NCBI GenBank assembly: GCA_012522165.1
Contig: JAAYKZ010000260.1
Location: forward strand, 1-5,027
Length of the DNA: 5,027 bases
Source: Clostridiales bacterium
GTDB taxonomy: Bacteria; Bacillota; Clostridia; Caldicoprobacterales; UBA3941
Direction: 5' to 3'
Position numbers and translations under genes: made by a program. This document shows positions 1-5,027 of this stretch, piece by piece. Position 1 is the stretch's first letter. Every line of letters begins with the position of its first letter. The notes under the pieces were generated by a model. That model saw nothing but the letters and a program-made list of their open reading frames with translations. It made no database searches and had not been told where the DNA came from.

Positions 1-2
1 AT

Positions 3-533
3 ATTATAAATGATGGCCAAGTGCTACATACTCTAATACTTTCCCCACCTCAAATGGGAAAGACCACCTTGTTAAGGGATCTATCCAGACAGCTTAGTAA
101 TGGCTTTTCAGGGTTTAGAGGAGTAAAGGTAGGGATTGTAGATGAACGCTCTGAAATTGCAGGGTGTTTTCAAGGAATACCTCAAAATGACGTAGGGGTT
201 AGAACAGATATACTAGATGGATGTCCAAAAGCCTTAGGTATAATTATGATGATACGTTCTCTCTCTCCAAACGTGATAATAACTGATGAAATTGGCAGAC
301 CTGAAGATGCTATGGCAATAGAAGACGCTTTAAATGCCGGAATTAAAATAATAACAACGGCTCACAGCTCTGGACTGGAAGATGCACGCAAAAGACCCAT
401 ATTAAAATCCCTTTTAGACAAAAAAGTTTTTCAGAGAGTATTAGTACTAGGCAATAGCCTAGGGACGGGAACTTTAGAGAAAGTTTATGATTGCATTAAT
501 GACCAGATATTACTAGATCATCCTATTAGATAG
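3..533 (+). CDS. spoIIIAA: Stage III sporulation protein AA, secretion-type ATPase (5' truncated by window edge)
   Basis: This is the C-terminal 176 residues of the mother-cell ATPase that is thought to power the SpoIIIA-SpoIIQ channel; the family resembles type II secretion and type IV pilus ATPases. The frame is open to the left edge (reading IINDGQVLHTL), so the GTG at 21 is an internal valine and not a start. B. subtilis SpoIIIAA is about 307 aa, so roughly 130 residues are missing. The Walker A loop is SPPQMGKTT (fragment residues 14-22, bases 42-68), with Ser where the textbook motif has its first Gly. The conserved VDERSEIAG follows at residues 46-54, Walker B VIITDEIG at about 91-98, and a TAHS motif at about 119-122. 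It is the first gene of the operon and ends in TAG at 531-533. A 48-base gap, the longest in the operon, separates it from spoIIIAB when the GTG start of that gene is used. Its sigma-E promoter would lie outside the window. Identity is very secure. Confidence 0.96.
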   Translation: MINDGQVLHTLILSPPQMGKTTLLRDLSRQLSNGFSGFRGVKVGIVDERSEIAGCFQGIPQNDVGVRTDILDGCPKALGIIMMIRSLSPNVIITDEIGRPEDAMAIEDALNAGIKIITTAHSSGLEDARKRPILKSLLDKKVFQRVLVLGNSLGTGTLEKVYDCINDQILLDHPIR

Positions 534-568
534 CTTTATAGAAGACAGGAATACCAAAGAATTTAATT

Positions 569-574
569 GGGAAG
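569..574 (+). promoter_or_regulatory. Weak ribosome binding site deciding the spoIIIAB start
   Basis: GGGAAG sits 7 bases before GTG 582. It overlaps the alternative TTG start at 567, so the two starts are mutually exclusive readings. The match to the anti-SD sequence is poor, the weakest in the operon, so spoIIIAB may be translated less efficiently than its neighbours or by reinitiation after spoIIIAA. Confidence 0.45.
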
Positions 575-581
575 TGATGAG

Positions 582-1103
582 GTGTTTCTCAAAATAGCAT
601 CTAGCATAACCATTGTTATATGCTGTACTCTTTTAGGAATGCAAATGTCATATAGATATAAACAGAGAATATACAATATTAGAGTTTTACAAAGCATCTT
701 AGCACATTTGGAGACAGAAATAGTTTATTATTCCACTTTTTTATCTCAAGCCATAAGAAATTCAATTAGGACTTTGGATGGAGATTGGAAAACTTTCTTC
801 ATTGAAGTAGCAGATAATTTGGAAAATAAAACAGAATATTCCCTTACGGAAGCATGGAATAAATCTTTAAATAAAATACAAAAAAATCCATGTGTAGGTA
901 AAACAGAGCTAGATATAATGTATCGGTTTGGCCTGCAGTTAGGCAATAGTGATAGGCAAAATCAAAAAAAGTATTTTGAGATTGCACAGCAGCAATTAAA
1001 AATAGAAGAAGAAAATGCTAGGCAACTTCACTTACGTTATGGAAATATGTATCGAAGTTTAGGCTTACTATTGGGATTAGGTATAGCCATAATATTGTTC
1101 TAG
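582..1103 (+). CDS. spoIIIAB: Stage III sporulation protein AB, GspF-like membrane protein
   Basis: This 173-residue protein matches the family length (about 171 aa in B. subtilis). It has an N-terminal membrane helix (about residues 3-21, ending in GMQM) and a largely helical middle. The family signature RFGLQLGNSDRQNQKKY precedes a charged helix, and a C-terminal hydrophobic tail (about 157-173, rich in LG/II) ends the protein. The family is structurally similar to the cytoplasmic domains of GspF/PilC platform proteins, and it is inferred to be the membrane platform that works with the SpoIIIAA ATPase. I chose GTG at 582 over the in-frame TTG at 567. The GTG has a weak purine-rich SD (GGGAAG, 569-574) 7 bases upstream, and the resulting N-terminus aligns almost end to end with the B. 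subtilis protein from memory. The TTG has its nearest SD-like AGGA about 16 bases away, which is too far. If the TTG is used the protein gains five residues. Identity is strong; the start is moderately sure. Confidence 0.93.
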   Translation: MFLKIASSITIVICCTLLGMQMSYRYKQRIYNIRVLQSILAHLETEIVYYSTFLSQAIRNSIRTLDGDWKTFFIEVADNLENKTEYSLTEAWNKSLNKIQKNPCVGKTELDIMYRFGLQLGNSDRQNQKKYFEIAQQQLKIEEENARQLHLRYGNMYRSLGLLLGLGIAIILF

Positions 1104-1112
1104 TTTACGAAT

Positions 1113-1117
1113 GGAGG
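1113..1117 (+). promoter_or_regulatory. Ribosome binding site fixing the spoIIIAC start at GTG 1126
   Basis: GGAGG lies 8 bases before GTG 1126, at ideal spacing. It also falls inside the first codons that would be read from the upstream ATG at 1111, and that ATG has no SD of its own (the preceding bases are tagtttacga). This makes the GTG the better start. Confidence 0.8.
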
Positions 1118-1125
1118 AAGCTAAG

Positions 1126-1323
1126 GTGAATATTGATATTATTTTTAAGATAGCTGCAATTGGTATCTTGGTATCTGTGGTAAATCATGTGCTGACGAGG
1201 GCAGGTAGAGAAGAAATCGCTATGCTGACTACTCTAACTGGTGTAGTGATTGTTCTTCTAATGGTAGTAAATCTCATTAATGATTTATTCAACAACGTAA
1301 GAAGTATCTTTCGCCTATATTAA
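1126..1323 (+). CDS. spoIIIAC: Stage III sporulation protein AC
   Basis: This is a 65-residue membrane protein with two hydrophobic helices (about residues 7-23 and 34-51). They are joined by a short charged loop, TRAGREEIA, and followed by the family-typical tail NDLFNNVRSIF. B. subtilis SpoIIIAC is 68 aa and has the same layout, including a closing DLFKKIKAVF-like segment. The start is taken at GTG 1126 because a good GGAGG SD sits 8 bases before it. Starting at ATG 1111 would add five residues (MEEAK) and would consume that SD as coding sequence. The protein is related to the N-terminal half of SpoIIIAD, encoded next door, and both belong to the SpoIIIAC/AD family. Its role is inferred: a membrane component of the SpoIIIA channel in the outer forespore membrane. 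No catalytic motif is present. Confidence 0.95.
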   Translation: MNIDIIFKIAAIGILVSVVNHVLTRAGREEIAMLTTLTGVVIVLLMVVNLINDLFNNVRSIFRLY

Positions 1324-1346
1324 AGTTACTTAGAAAAGGTGTTTTT

Positions 1347-1733
1347 ATGGATATAGTTCAAATTGTTGGGGTAGGTATTGTAGCTGCTATTCTTTCACTG
1401 ATTATTAAACAGCATAAGCCTGAGATAGCTTTCCTTATAAGCATTGCAGCAGCTATATTTATATTTTTCATCATTGCCGATAAGCTCCCATATATTGTTA
1501 ATGTGTTTAACGATATAATCAATAAAACTCAAATTGATACTGTTTTTATATCCTCTTTAATTAAAATAATAGGTGTAGCTTACATAACTGAGTGCGCGTC
1601 ACAAATTTGTCGAGATATGGGAGAAAATAGCATAGCTTCGAAAATAGAGCTGGGTGGAAAAGTGATTATTATGATTTTGGGATTACCGATATTAAAAGCA
1701 CTTACTGAAACAATTTTGCAAATACTGCCATAA
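1347..1733 (+). CDS. spoIIIAD: Stage III sporulation protein AD
   Basis: This 128-residue polytopic membrane protein (about 133 aa in B. subtilis) has hydrophobic segments near residues 4-20, 28-44, 66-82 and 105-122. Its diagnostic conserved block runs from about residue 73 to 106 and contains GVAYITECASQICRD followed by the IASKIELGGK motif. The first 45 residues follow the same pattern as SpoIIIAC (GIVAA helix, a charged loop ending in EIA, second helix), so the gene looks like an AC-type module plus an extra C-terminal pair of helices. The ATG at 1347 follows an SD-like AAAAGGTG (1334-1341) with a 5-base T spacer. It is placed in the membrane core of the SpoIIIA channel, but its exact job is not established from sequence. 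The stop codon TAA overlaps the SD of spoIIIAE. Confidence 0.96.
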   Translation: MDIVQIVGVGIVAAILSLIIKQHKPEIAFLISIAAAIFIFFIIADKLPYIVNVFNDIINKTQIDTVFISSLIKIIGVAYITECASQICRDMGENSIASKIELGGKVIIMILGLPILKALTETILQILP

Positions 1734-1746
1734 GGAGTTTCAACAT

Positions 1747-2946
1747 ATGAAGAATTTTATCATTATTTCTCTTATAGCCATACTAATGATAATTCCAACT
1801 AATATAATAAAAGCATCGACAACTCAAGAATCCAGAGTTGATATAAGAGAAGAAATTCAAAAAATAGCAGAAGAGCAATTAGATATATTGAATATTGATC
1901 AATGGAATGAGTTTAATAAAAATCTAGATAATTACCAAGATGGTTTATTAACCAATGCTAATCTTAAGGAAACAATTATTAACCTTGTCATAGGTAAATT
2001 TGAGTTAAATTGGAAAAAAATATACGAGAGCTTAGGCAAAGCTTTTTTCACAGAAATAAAACTCAATCTATCCCTTATGGCAAAAATCTTTGCCATCGCT
2101 ATATTTACCGGTATTTTGAGTAATTTTAAAACCAATTTTAGCGATAGCACAGTAGGAGAGCTGGCCTGGATAGTTTGTTATATTATGATAGTAATATTAA
2201 TTATTCAAAGCATAACAGTAGTCCTCAATGTTGGAAAGAATACTATTGAACAAATGACATCATTTATGCAAATTCTTTTTCCTGCCCTTTTAGCTCTCCT
2301 CATTGGTATGGGAGGTATAGCTTCATCGGGAGTTATGCAGCCAGCTACGGCATTGTTGACTGGAGTAACTGGAATATTCCTAAAGAACATTATGATACCA
2401 TTGATTTTCTTATCTACTATCTTAGTACTGATCAGTAATATTAATGATAACATCAGTTTAGTAAATCTTAGTAAACTAACTAGAAACATTTGTTCCTGGG
2501 TATTAGGTATAGTTTTCACAATTTTTATTGGAGTCCTTAGTGTCCAGGGGATAATAGCAGCATCCTTTGACGGAGTATCAATCCGTACTACGAAATATGC
2601 CATTGAAACCTTTGTTCCAGTGGTAGGGAAAATGTTCTCTCAAACAGTAGATGTTATTATTAGCTCTTCCTTAATGCTAAAAAATGCGGTAGGTGTAGTG
2701 GGATTAATAGTTGCTATATCAATCTGTCTATATCCTATATTAAAGATTCTTTCATTAATGGCTGTTTATAAGCTATCTAGTGCATTACTAGAACCTATTA
2801 GTGATAAAAGAGTTGTAAATTGTTTAAATGAAATAGGTAGTGTGTTAGTAATACTCCTTGTAACCTTATTAGGTATAGCGATATTGTTCTTCCTAACTAT
2901 AGCATTATTAATAGGATTAGGTAATATAACTGTAATGATGAGATAA
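1747..2946 (+). CDS. spoIIIAE: Stage III sporulation protein AE, polytopic channel component
   Basis: The protein is 399 residues, the same length as B. subtilis SpoIIIAE. It starts with a signal-peptide-like hydrophobic stretch (about residues 3-21, possible cleavage after IIKA at 23). A polar, charged extracytoplasmic region of about 80 residues follows, and then around seven hydrophobic segments near 108-126, 137-160, 175-191, 215-231, 250-271, 316-340 and 365-391. Family blocks include GMGGIASSGVMQP (about 187-199), the region starting RTTKYAIETFVPVVGKMFSQ (280-299), and LMLKNAVGVVG (309-319). It is the largest membrane protein of the complex and the likeliest pore or permease core; that role is inferred. 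The SD AAGGAG (1732-1737) overlaps the spoIIIAD stop codon and lies 9 bases before the ATG, so translation is probably coupled to AD. Identity is very secure. Confidence 0.97.
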   Translation: MKNFIIISLIAILMIIPTNIIKASTTQESRVDIREEIQKIAEEQLDILNIDQWNEFNKNLDNYQDGLLTNANLKETIINLVIGKFELNWKKIYESLGKAFFTEIKLNLSLMAKIFAIAIFTGILSNFKTNFSDSTVGELAWIVCYIMIVILIIQSITVVLNVGKNTIEQMTSFMQILFPALLALLIGMGGIASSGVMQPATALLTGVTGIFLKNIMIPLIFLSTILVLISNINDNISLVNLSKLTRNICSWVLGIVFTIFIGVLSVQGIIAASFDGVSIRTTKYAIETFVPVVGKMFSQTVDVIISSSLMLKNAVGVVGLIVAISICLYPILKILSLMAVYKLSSALLEPISDKRVVNCLNEIGSVLVILLVTLLGIAILFFLTIALLIGLGNITVMMR

Positions 2947-2958
2947 AGGAGCATTTAG

Positions 2959-3558
2959 ATGTTAAACCAATGGATTTCAAATATGGTAGCAGTGGTAATA
3001 CTGGCAACATTGCTGGATATGGTTCTACCTAATGGGAATCTTAAAAAATATACTAAGTTTTTCATGGGGCTCATTACTATCTTAGTCATTTTGCAGCCTA
3101 TTATAAAGCTAACAGGCAATTTTCCTCAGCTTACAAAGAACTTATGGATTAAGCAAATAGATGCAGAATTAGAAGCTATGAATGTACAAAACAAAGCTTT
3201 GGAAATAAATCAGGAAAAATATCTGATAGAACTATATAAGAATAGATTAGAGGAAGATGTAGTTAGCAGAGTGAAAAAATATACACCTGAATTAGAGGTT
3301 TCAGCAAATGTCACATTAGACAAAAATCAAGATCAAGATATGTTTTCATTAAGTCAAATTGACATTACCATAGGAACCTCTGATTCCTTGAAAATTGAAC
3401 CAATAGAGATACGTATAGATGATAAGTTACCAACGGAAAAAGAAGTTTCTTCTCACTCAAATTTTCAAGATAATGATATTGATTTTGAAACAATTATAGA
3501 ACATTTATCTACTACTTATGAAATTGATAAATCAAGAATATACATAAATAAGAAATAG
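2959..3558 (+). CDS. spoIIIAF: Stage III sporulation protein AF
   Basis: This 199-residue protein (about 206 aa in B. subtilis) has two N-terminal membrane helices (about residues 5-23 and 33-50). They flank the conserved LPNGNLKKYTKFFMGL segment. A charged helical stretch (about 60-105) and a soluble C-terminal domain follow. That domain has the helix-strand alternation of a ring-building motif (for example SRVKKYTPELEVSANVTL, then QIDITIG, then a final helix and strand, HLSTTYEIDKSRIYI). Family knowledge places this domain among the ring-building folds shared with type III secretion and flagellar ring proteins. The ATG at 2959 has an excellent SD, AAAGGAG (2945-2951), which begins inside the spoIIIAE stop codon and has 7-base spacing. 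It is inferred to contribute to the channel's ring stack. Confidence 0.95.
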   Translation: MLNQWISNMVAVVILATLLDMVLPNGNLKKYTKFFMGLITILVILQPIIKLTGNFPQLTKNLWIKQIDAELEAMNVQNKALEINQEKYLIELYKNRLEEDVVSRVKKYTPELEVSANVTLDKNQDQDMFSLSQIDITIGTSDSLKIEPIEIRIDDKLPTEKEVSSHSNFQDNDIDFETIIEHLSTTYEIDKSRIYINKK

Positions 3559-3571
3559 CAATACCTATGAT

Positions 3572-3578
3572 AAGGAGG
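3572..3578 (+). promoter_or_regulatory. Strong ribosome binding site of spoIIIAG
   Basis: AAGGAGG lies 5 bases before ATG 3584, inside a 25-base gap after spoIIIAF. Unlike the AD/AE, AE/AF and AG/AH junctions, this SD does not overlap the preceding stop codon. AG can therefore be initiated independently, which fits the high copy number expected of a ring subunit. Confidence 0.8.
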
Positions 3579-3583
3579 CCACT

Positions 3584-4186
3584 ATGGAAAATAAAAAAAC
3601 TCTAAAGGATCTAATAGCAAGATTTAAAGAAATTAAAAATATCGAGATAATACTGGCAATTCTTGTGATTTCTATTGTCATAAGCATTTATACTTCTACA
3701 TTGAATAAACCATCTAATACTAATCAAAATGAATATCATCAAAATGACGATACAACTGATCTTCATTGGGTAGATAATAAGGCTTCTTATGAGAATAGAG
3801 ACGAACAAAGGCTAAAAGAGATATTATCTTCTATAAAAGGAGCAGGGCAGGTAGAAGTTATGATAACCTATAACTCAGGAAAAGAGATTATACCAGCTAT
3901 GAATACAGTAGAATCAACAACCATAACCGAAGAAGAGGACAATAATGGGGGTACAAGGACAATAAATCAAACGGACAAAAATTTTCAACCATCAACCTAT
4001 AACGATTCAGAAGGTACTAAGCCTATCATTCTAAAGGAGGTGGAGCCAGAAATAAAAGGGGTAATCGTTATCGCCCAAGGTGCTGAAGATGTACGAGTAA
4101 AAATGGAACTTATGAGGGCTGTACAGGTTGCATTAGGTGTTAAGCCCAATCAAGTAGAAGTTTTCCCGATGGAACAAAGTAATTAG
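3584..4186 (+). CDS. spoIIIAG: Stage III sporulation protein AG, ring-forming channel subunit
   Basis: This 200-residue protein (about 229 aa in B. subtilis) has a short basic cytoplasmic N-terminus and one membrane helix (about 20-37). An Asn/Asp-rich linker (about 41-70) leads to a ring-building motif split in two. The first half is RLKEILSSIKGAGQVEVMITY (76-96). The second half runs from about 147 and holds EVEPEIKGVIVIAQGAEDV, then the helix VKMELMRAVQVALGV and the strand VEVFPM. Between them sits a Thr/Asn/Glu-rich insertion (about 101-146) that in the B. subtilis homologue forms an extra beta ring. SpoIIIAG is known to form a large ring resembling the PrgK/EscJ and FliF rings of type III secretion and flagella. 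It would face the space between mother cell and forespore. The shorter length sits in the linker or insertion; both halves of the motif look intact. Confidence 0.96.
   Translation: MENKKTLKDLIARFKEIKNIEIILAILVISIVISIYTSTLNKPSNTNQNEYHQNDDTTDLHWVDNKASYENRDEQRLKEILSSIKGAGQVEVMITYNSGKEIIPAMNTVESTTITEEEDNNGGTRTINQTDKNFQPSTYNDSEGTKPIILKEVEPEIKGVIVIAQGAEDVRVKMELMRAVQVALGVKPNQVEVFPMEQSN
4033..4042 (+). promoter_or_regulatory. Perfect internal Shine-Dalgarno-like sequence inside spoIIIAG
   Basis: AAAGGAGGTG is a full 10-base complement to the conserved 3' end of 16S rRNA, yet it lies within the spoIIIAG reading frame, where it encodes part of LKEVE. No ATG, GTG or TTG follows at translation-start distance, so it is not the start of another gene. 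It could slow ribosomes just before the second half of the ring-building motif. It could equally be a by-product of Lys-Glu-Val codon use. The sequence match is certain; any function is a guess. Confidence 0.4.
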
Positions 4187-4200
4187 GGAGGGTAATAAAT

Positions 4201-4788
4201 ATGCTGATGGTAAAAAGAAAAAATTTAGTTTTGGCTATGTTGGTAGTTCTTCTCGTTATAACGGGTTATTTGAACTTTGTATACAATCAAAATGCTATTA
4301 AAGAGCAAGACAATGCAAATTTACTGGATAATGACAGCAAAAAACCAACTGTAACGGTTAATGATGCATTGGAAGGAAAAAATAACAATCAAGATGTGGA
4401 TGATGCATCATCAGATATAGTAAGTACATCTAGCAGTGGTGGTTTCTTTGTAGAATATCGTTTTGAAAGAGAAAATACAAGAAAGAAAGAAATAGATTGG
4501 ATAAAAGAGATTGTTGATAATCCCAATTCTGATCCTGAAACTAAAAATCAAGCTCAACAACAACTCTTAGAAATTACATCAAACATGGAAAAAGAACTGA
4601 ATATAGAAGGTCTTTTGAAAGCAAAACGTTTTAATGATTCTATTGTTATATTTAATCAGGACTATGTAAGCGTTATAGTGGATAAACAAGAATTGGCACC
4701 TGAAGAAGTAGCCCAAATTTTAGATGTAGTTAAACGAGAATCTGGCAAAGAGGCAGATAGTATCAAAATCATTCCTACTAGTCAATAA
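4201..4788 (+). CDS. spoIIIAH: Stage III sporulation protein AH, SpoIIQ-binding ring protein
   Basis: This 195-residue protein (about 218 aa in B. subtilis) has a basic N-terminus and a single membrane helix (about 8-27). A low-complexity Asp/Asn/Ser linker (about 34-81, including SSDIVSTSSSGG) leads to the conserved C-terminal domain. That domain begins FFVEYRFERENTRKKEIDW, contains the DPETKNQAQQQLLEIT helix and ends in a ring-building-type fold with IIPTS as the last strand. In the established model this domain, related to YscJ/FliF, interlocks with SpoIIQ from the forespore to zip the two membranes during engulfment and form the channel. The ATG at 4201 is favoured over ATG 4207 because GGGAGGG (4186-4192) is 8 bases away; this SD touches the last base of the spoIIIAG stop codon. 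It is the last gene of the operon, followed by a terminator. Confidence 0.96.
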   Translation: MLMVKRKNLVLAMLVVLLVITGYLNFVYNQNAIKEQDNANLLDNDSKKPTVTVNDALEGKNNNQDVDDASSDIVSTSSSGGFFVEYRFERENTRKKEIDWIKEIVDNPNSDPETKNQAQQQLLEITSNMEKELNIEGLLKAKRFNDSIVIFNQDYVSVIVDKQELAPEEVAQILDVVKRESGKEADSIKIIPTSQ

Positions 4789-4807
4789 ATTTTTATTTCC
4801 TTTTCAT

Positions 4808-4850
4808 TGAGAACTATAGATATTTCTGATGTATTTATAGTTCTCATTTT
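4808..4850 (+). terminator. Rho-independent terminator of the spoIIIA operon
   Basis: A 16-base-pair stem (4808-4823 with 4831-4846, two G-T wobbles) encloses a 7-base loop TTCTGAT. The outer part, TGAGAACTATA, is perfectly paired. The stem is followed at once by TTTT and a longer T-rich run (to about 4860), as expected for termination of + strand transcripts. It starts 20 bases after the spoIIIAH stop codon. The bases before the stem are T-rich rather than A-rich, so it should not act as an efficient terminator for the - strand. Confidence 0.9.
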
Positions 4851-5027
4851 ATTTATTATTTACTCATGGGTATAGCAAAGAATGCTAAGCCTTTTGGGAC
4901 CTAAGTATACTGAAAATTGCAATATTAAATGCAACACTTTTTTAAAGGAAAGTATGATATAGATATCCAAATTTTTACTGTTTAAAATGTAAAACCTTAT
5001 GTTGTCAAGGGAAGGGTGGAGATTTTC
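4851..5027. other. Intergenic tail after the operon, no recognisable gene
   Basis: I see no supported coding region on either strand in these 177 bases. Weak features are present. There is a TATGAT (4953-4958) that could be a + strand -10 box, but with a poor -35 (GCAACA, 4931-4936, 16-base spacer). A small inverted repeat, TTGCA/TGCAA, lies at 4917-4921 and 4930-4934. An exact TTGACA is present on the - strand (5002-5007). An SD-like GGTGGAG (5015-5021) close to the right edge could serve a + strand gene beginning just outside the window. An open frame from ATG 4999 runs to the edge but has no SD and only nine full codons. Confidence 0.5.

Noticed and set aside
21..23. GTG at 21 as the start of spoIIIAA
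   Set aside because: The frame is open to the window edge with family-like residues before it (IINDGQ), and the Walker A follows within ten residues; the known protein has a long N-terminal region before this point.
746..946. Minus-strand open frame opposite spoIIIAB (others at 1932-2150, 2766-2954 and 3611-3808)
   Set aside because: All are short, antisense to secure spoIIIA genes, and show no recognisable protein features.
2205..2603. 132-residue open frame on the minus strand
   Set aside because: It lies wholly inside spoIIIAE, whose frame has strong family conservation. It has no convincing ribosome binding site or recognisable domain and is explained as an antisense shadow of hydrophobic codons.
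3484..3583. Internal sigma-E-type promoter ahead of spoIIIAG
   Set aside because: An internal promoter in this locus has been reported for B. subtilis, so I looked at the end of spoIIIAF. CATAAATA (3543-3550) resembles a sigma-E -10, but no acceptable -35 lies 13-15 bases upstream, so it is not supported.
4870..4910. Small inverted and direct repeats (TAGC/GCTA, CTAAG twice, GTATAC)
   Set aside because: The arms are only four to six bases, expected by chance in AT-rich DNA, and do not form a convincing structured RNA, mobile-element end or attachment site.
5002..5008. TTGTCAA as a Spo0A box
   Set aside because: It is close to the TTGTCGAA-like Spo0A box but is a single imperfect site with no linked promoter or gene visible.
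5011..5027. AGGGTGGA resembling the start of a T-box antiterminator motif
   Set aside because: The following bases (GATTTTC) do not match the required ACCGCG, and no stem I or specifier structure is visible upstream; it is more simply an SD-like purine run.

Overview
This window is almost entirely one sporulation locus, the spoIIIA operon of an endospore-forming, AT-rich Firmicute. All genes lie on the + strand, in the canonical order spoIIIAA (5' end cut off by the window edge), AB, AC, AD, AE, AF, AG and AH. The organism looks like a member of the Clostridia (Clostridium or Alkaliphilus-like) rather than Bacillus. The reasons are strong AT bias, purine-rich Shine-Dalgarno (SD) sites, a short AG (200 aa) and AH (195 aa) compared with B. 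subtilis, and no accB/accC visible after spoIIIAH. The genus is an inference; the operon identity is not in doubt.

Layout: 1-533 is the C-terminal ATPase portion of SpoIIIAA. 582-1103 is SpoIIIAB, which resembles GspF-type secretion platform proteins. 1126-1323 and 1347-1733 are the small membrane proteins SpoIIIAC and SpoIIIAD, which are related to each other. 1747-2946 is the polytopic membrane protein SpoIIIAE. 2959-3558, 3584-4186 and 4201-4788 are SpoIIIAF, AG and AH, membrane-anchored proteins of the ring-building-motif type. A clear intrinsic terminator (4808-4850) closes the operon. The remaining 177 bases hold no recognisable gene.

How the genes work together: in the established model the eight proteins are made in the mother cell under sigma-E. 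They assemble a channel in the outer forespore membrane, and SpoIIIAH reaches across the intermembrane space to SpoIIQ, which is made in the forespore and is not in this window. The complex (feeding tube, or A-Q complex) mixes features of type II, type III and type IV pilus machines: an AA ATPase, an AB platform, AC/AD/AE membrane components and AF/AG/AH rings. It keeps the engulfed forespore metabolically active and supports late sigma-G activity.

Tight packing, with stop codons overlapping the next ribosome binding site at three junctions, suggests translational coupling. Two start codons (AB and AC) are better placed at internal GTG codons than at the most upstream start. I found no undescribed system; the points worth a second look are details of this known locus and of the short tail after the terminator.
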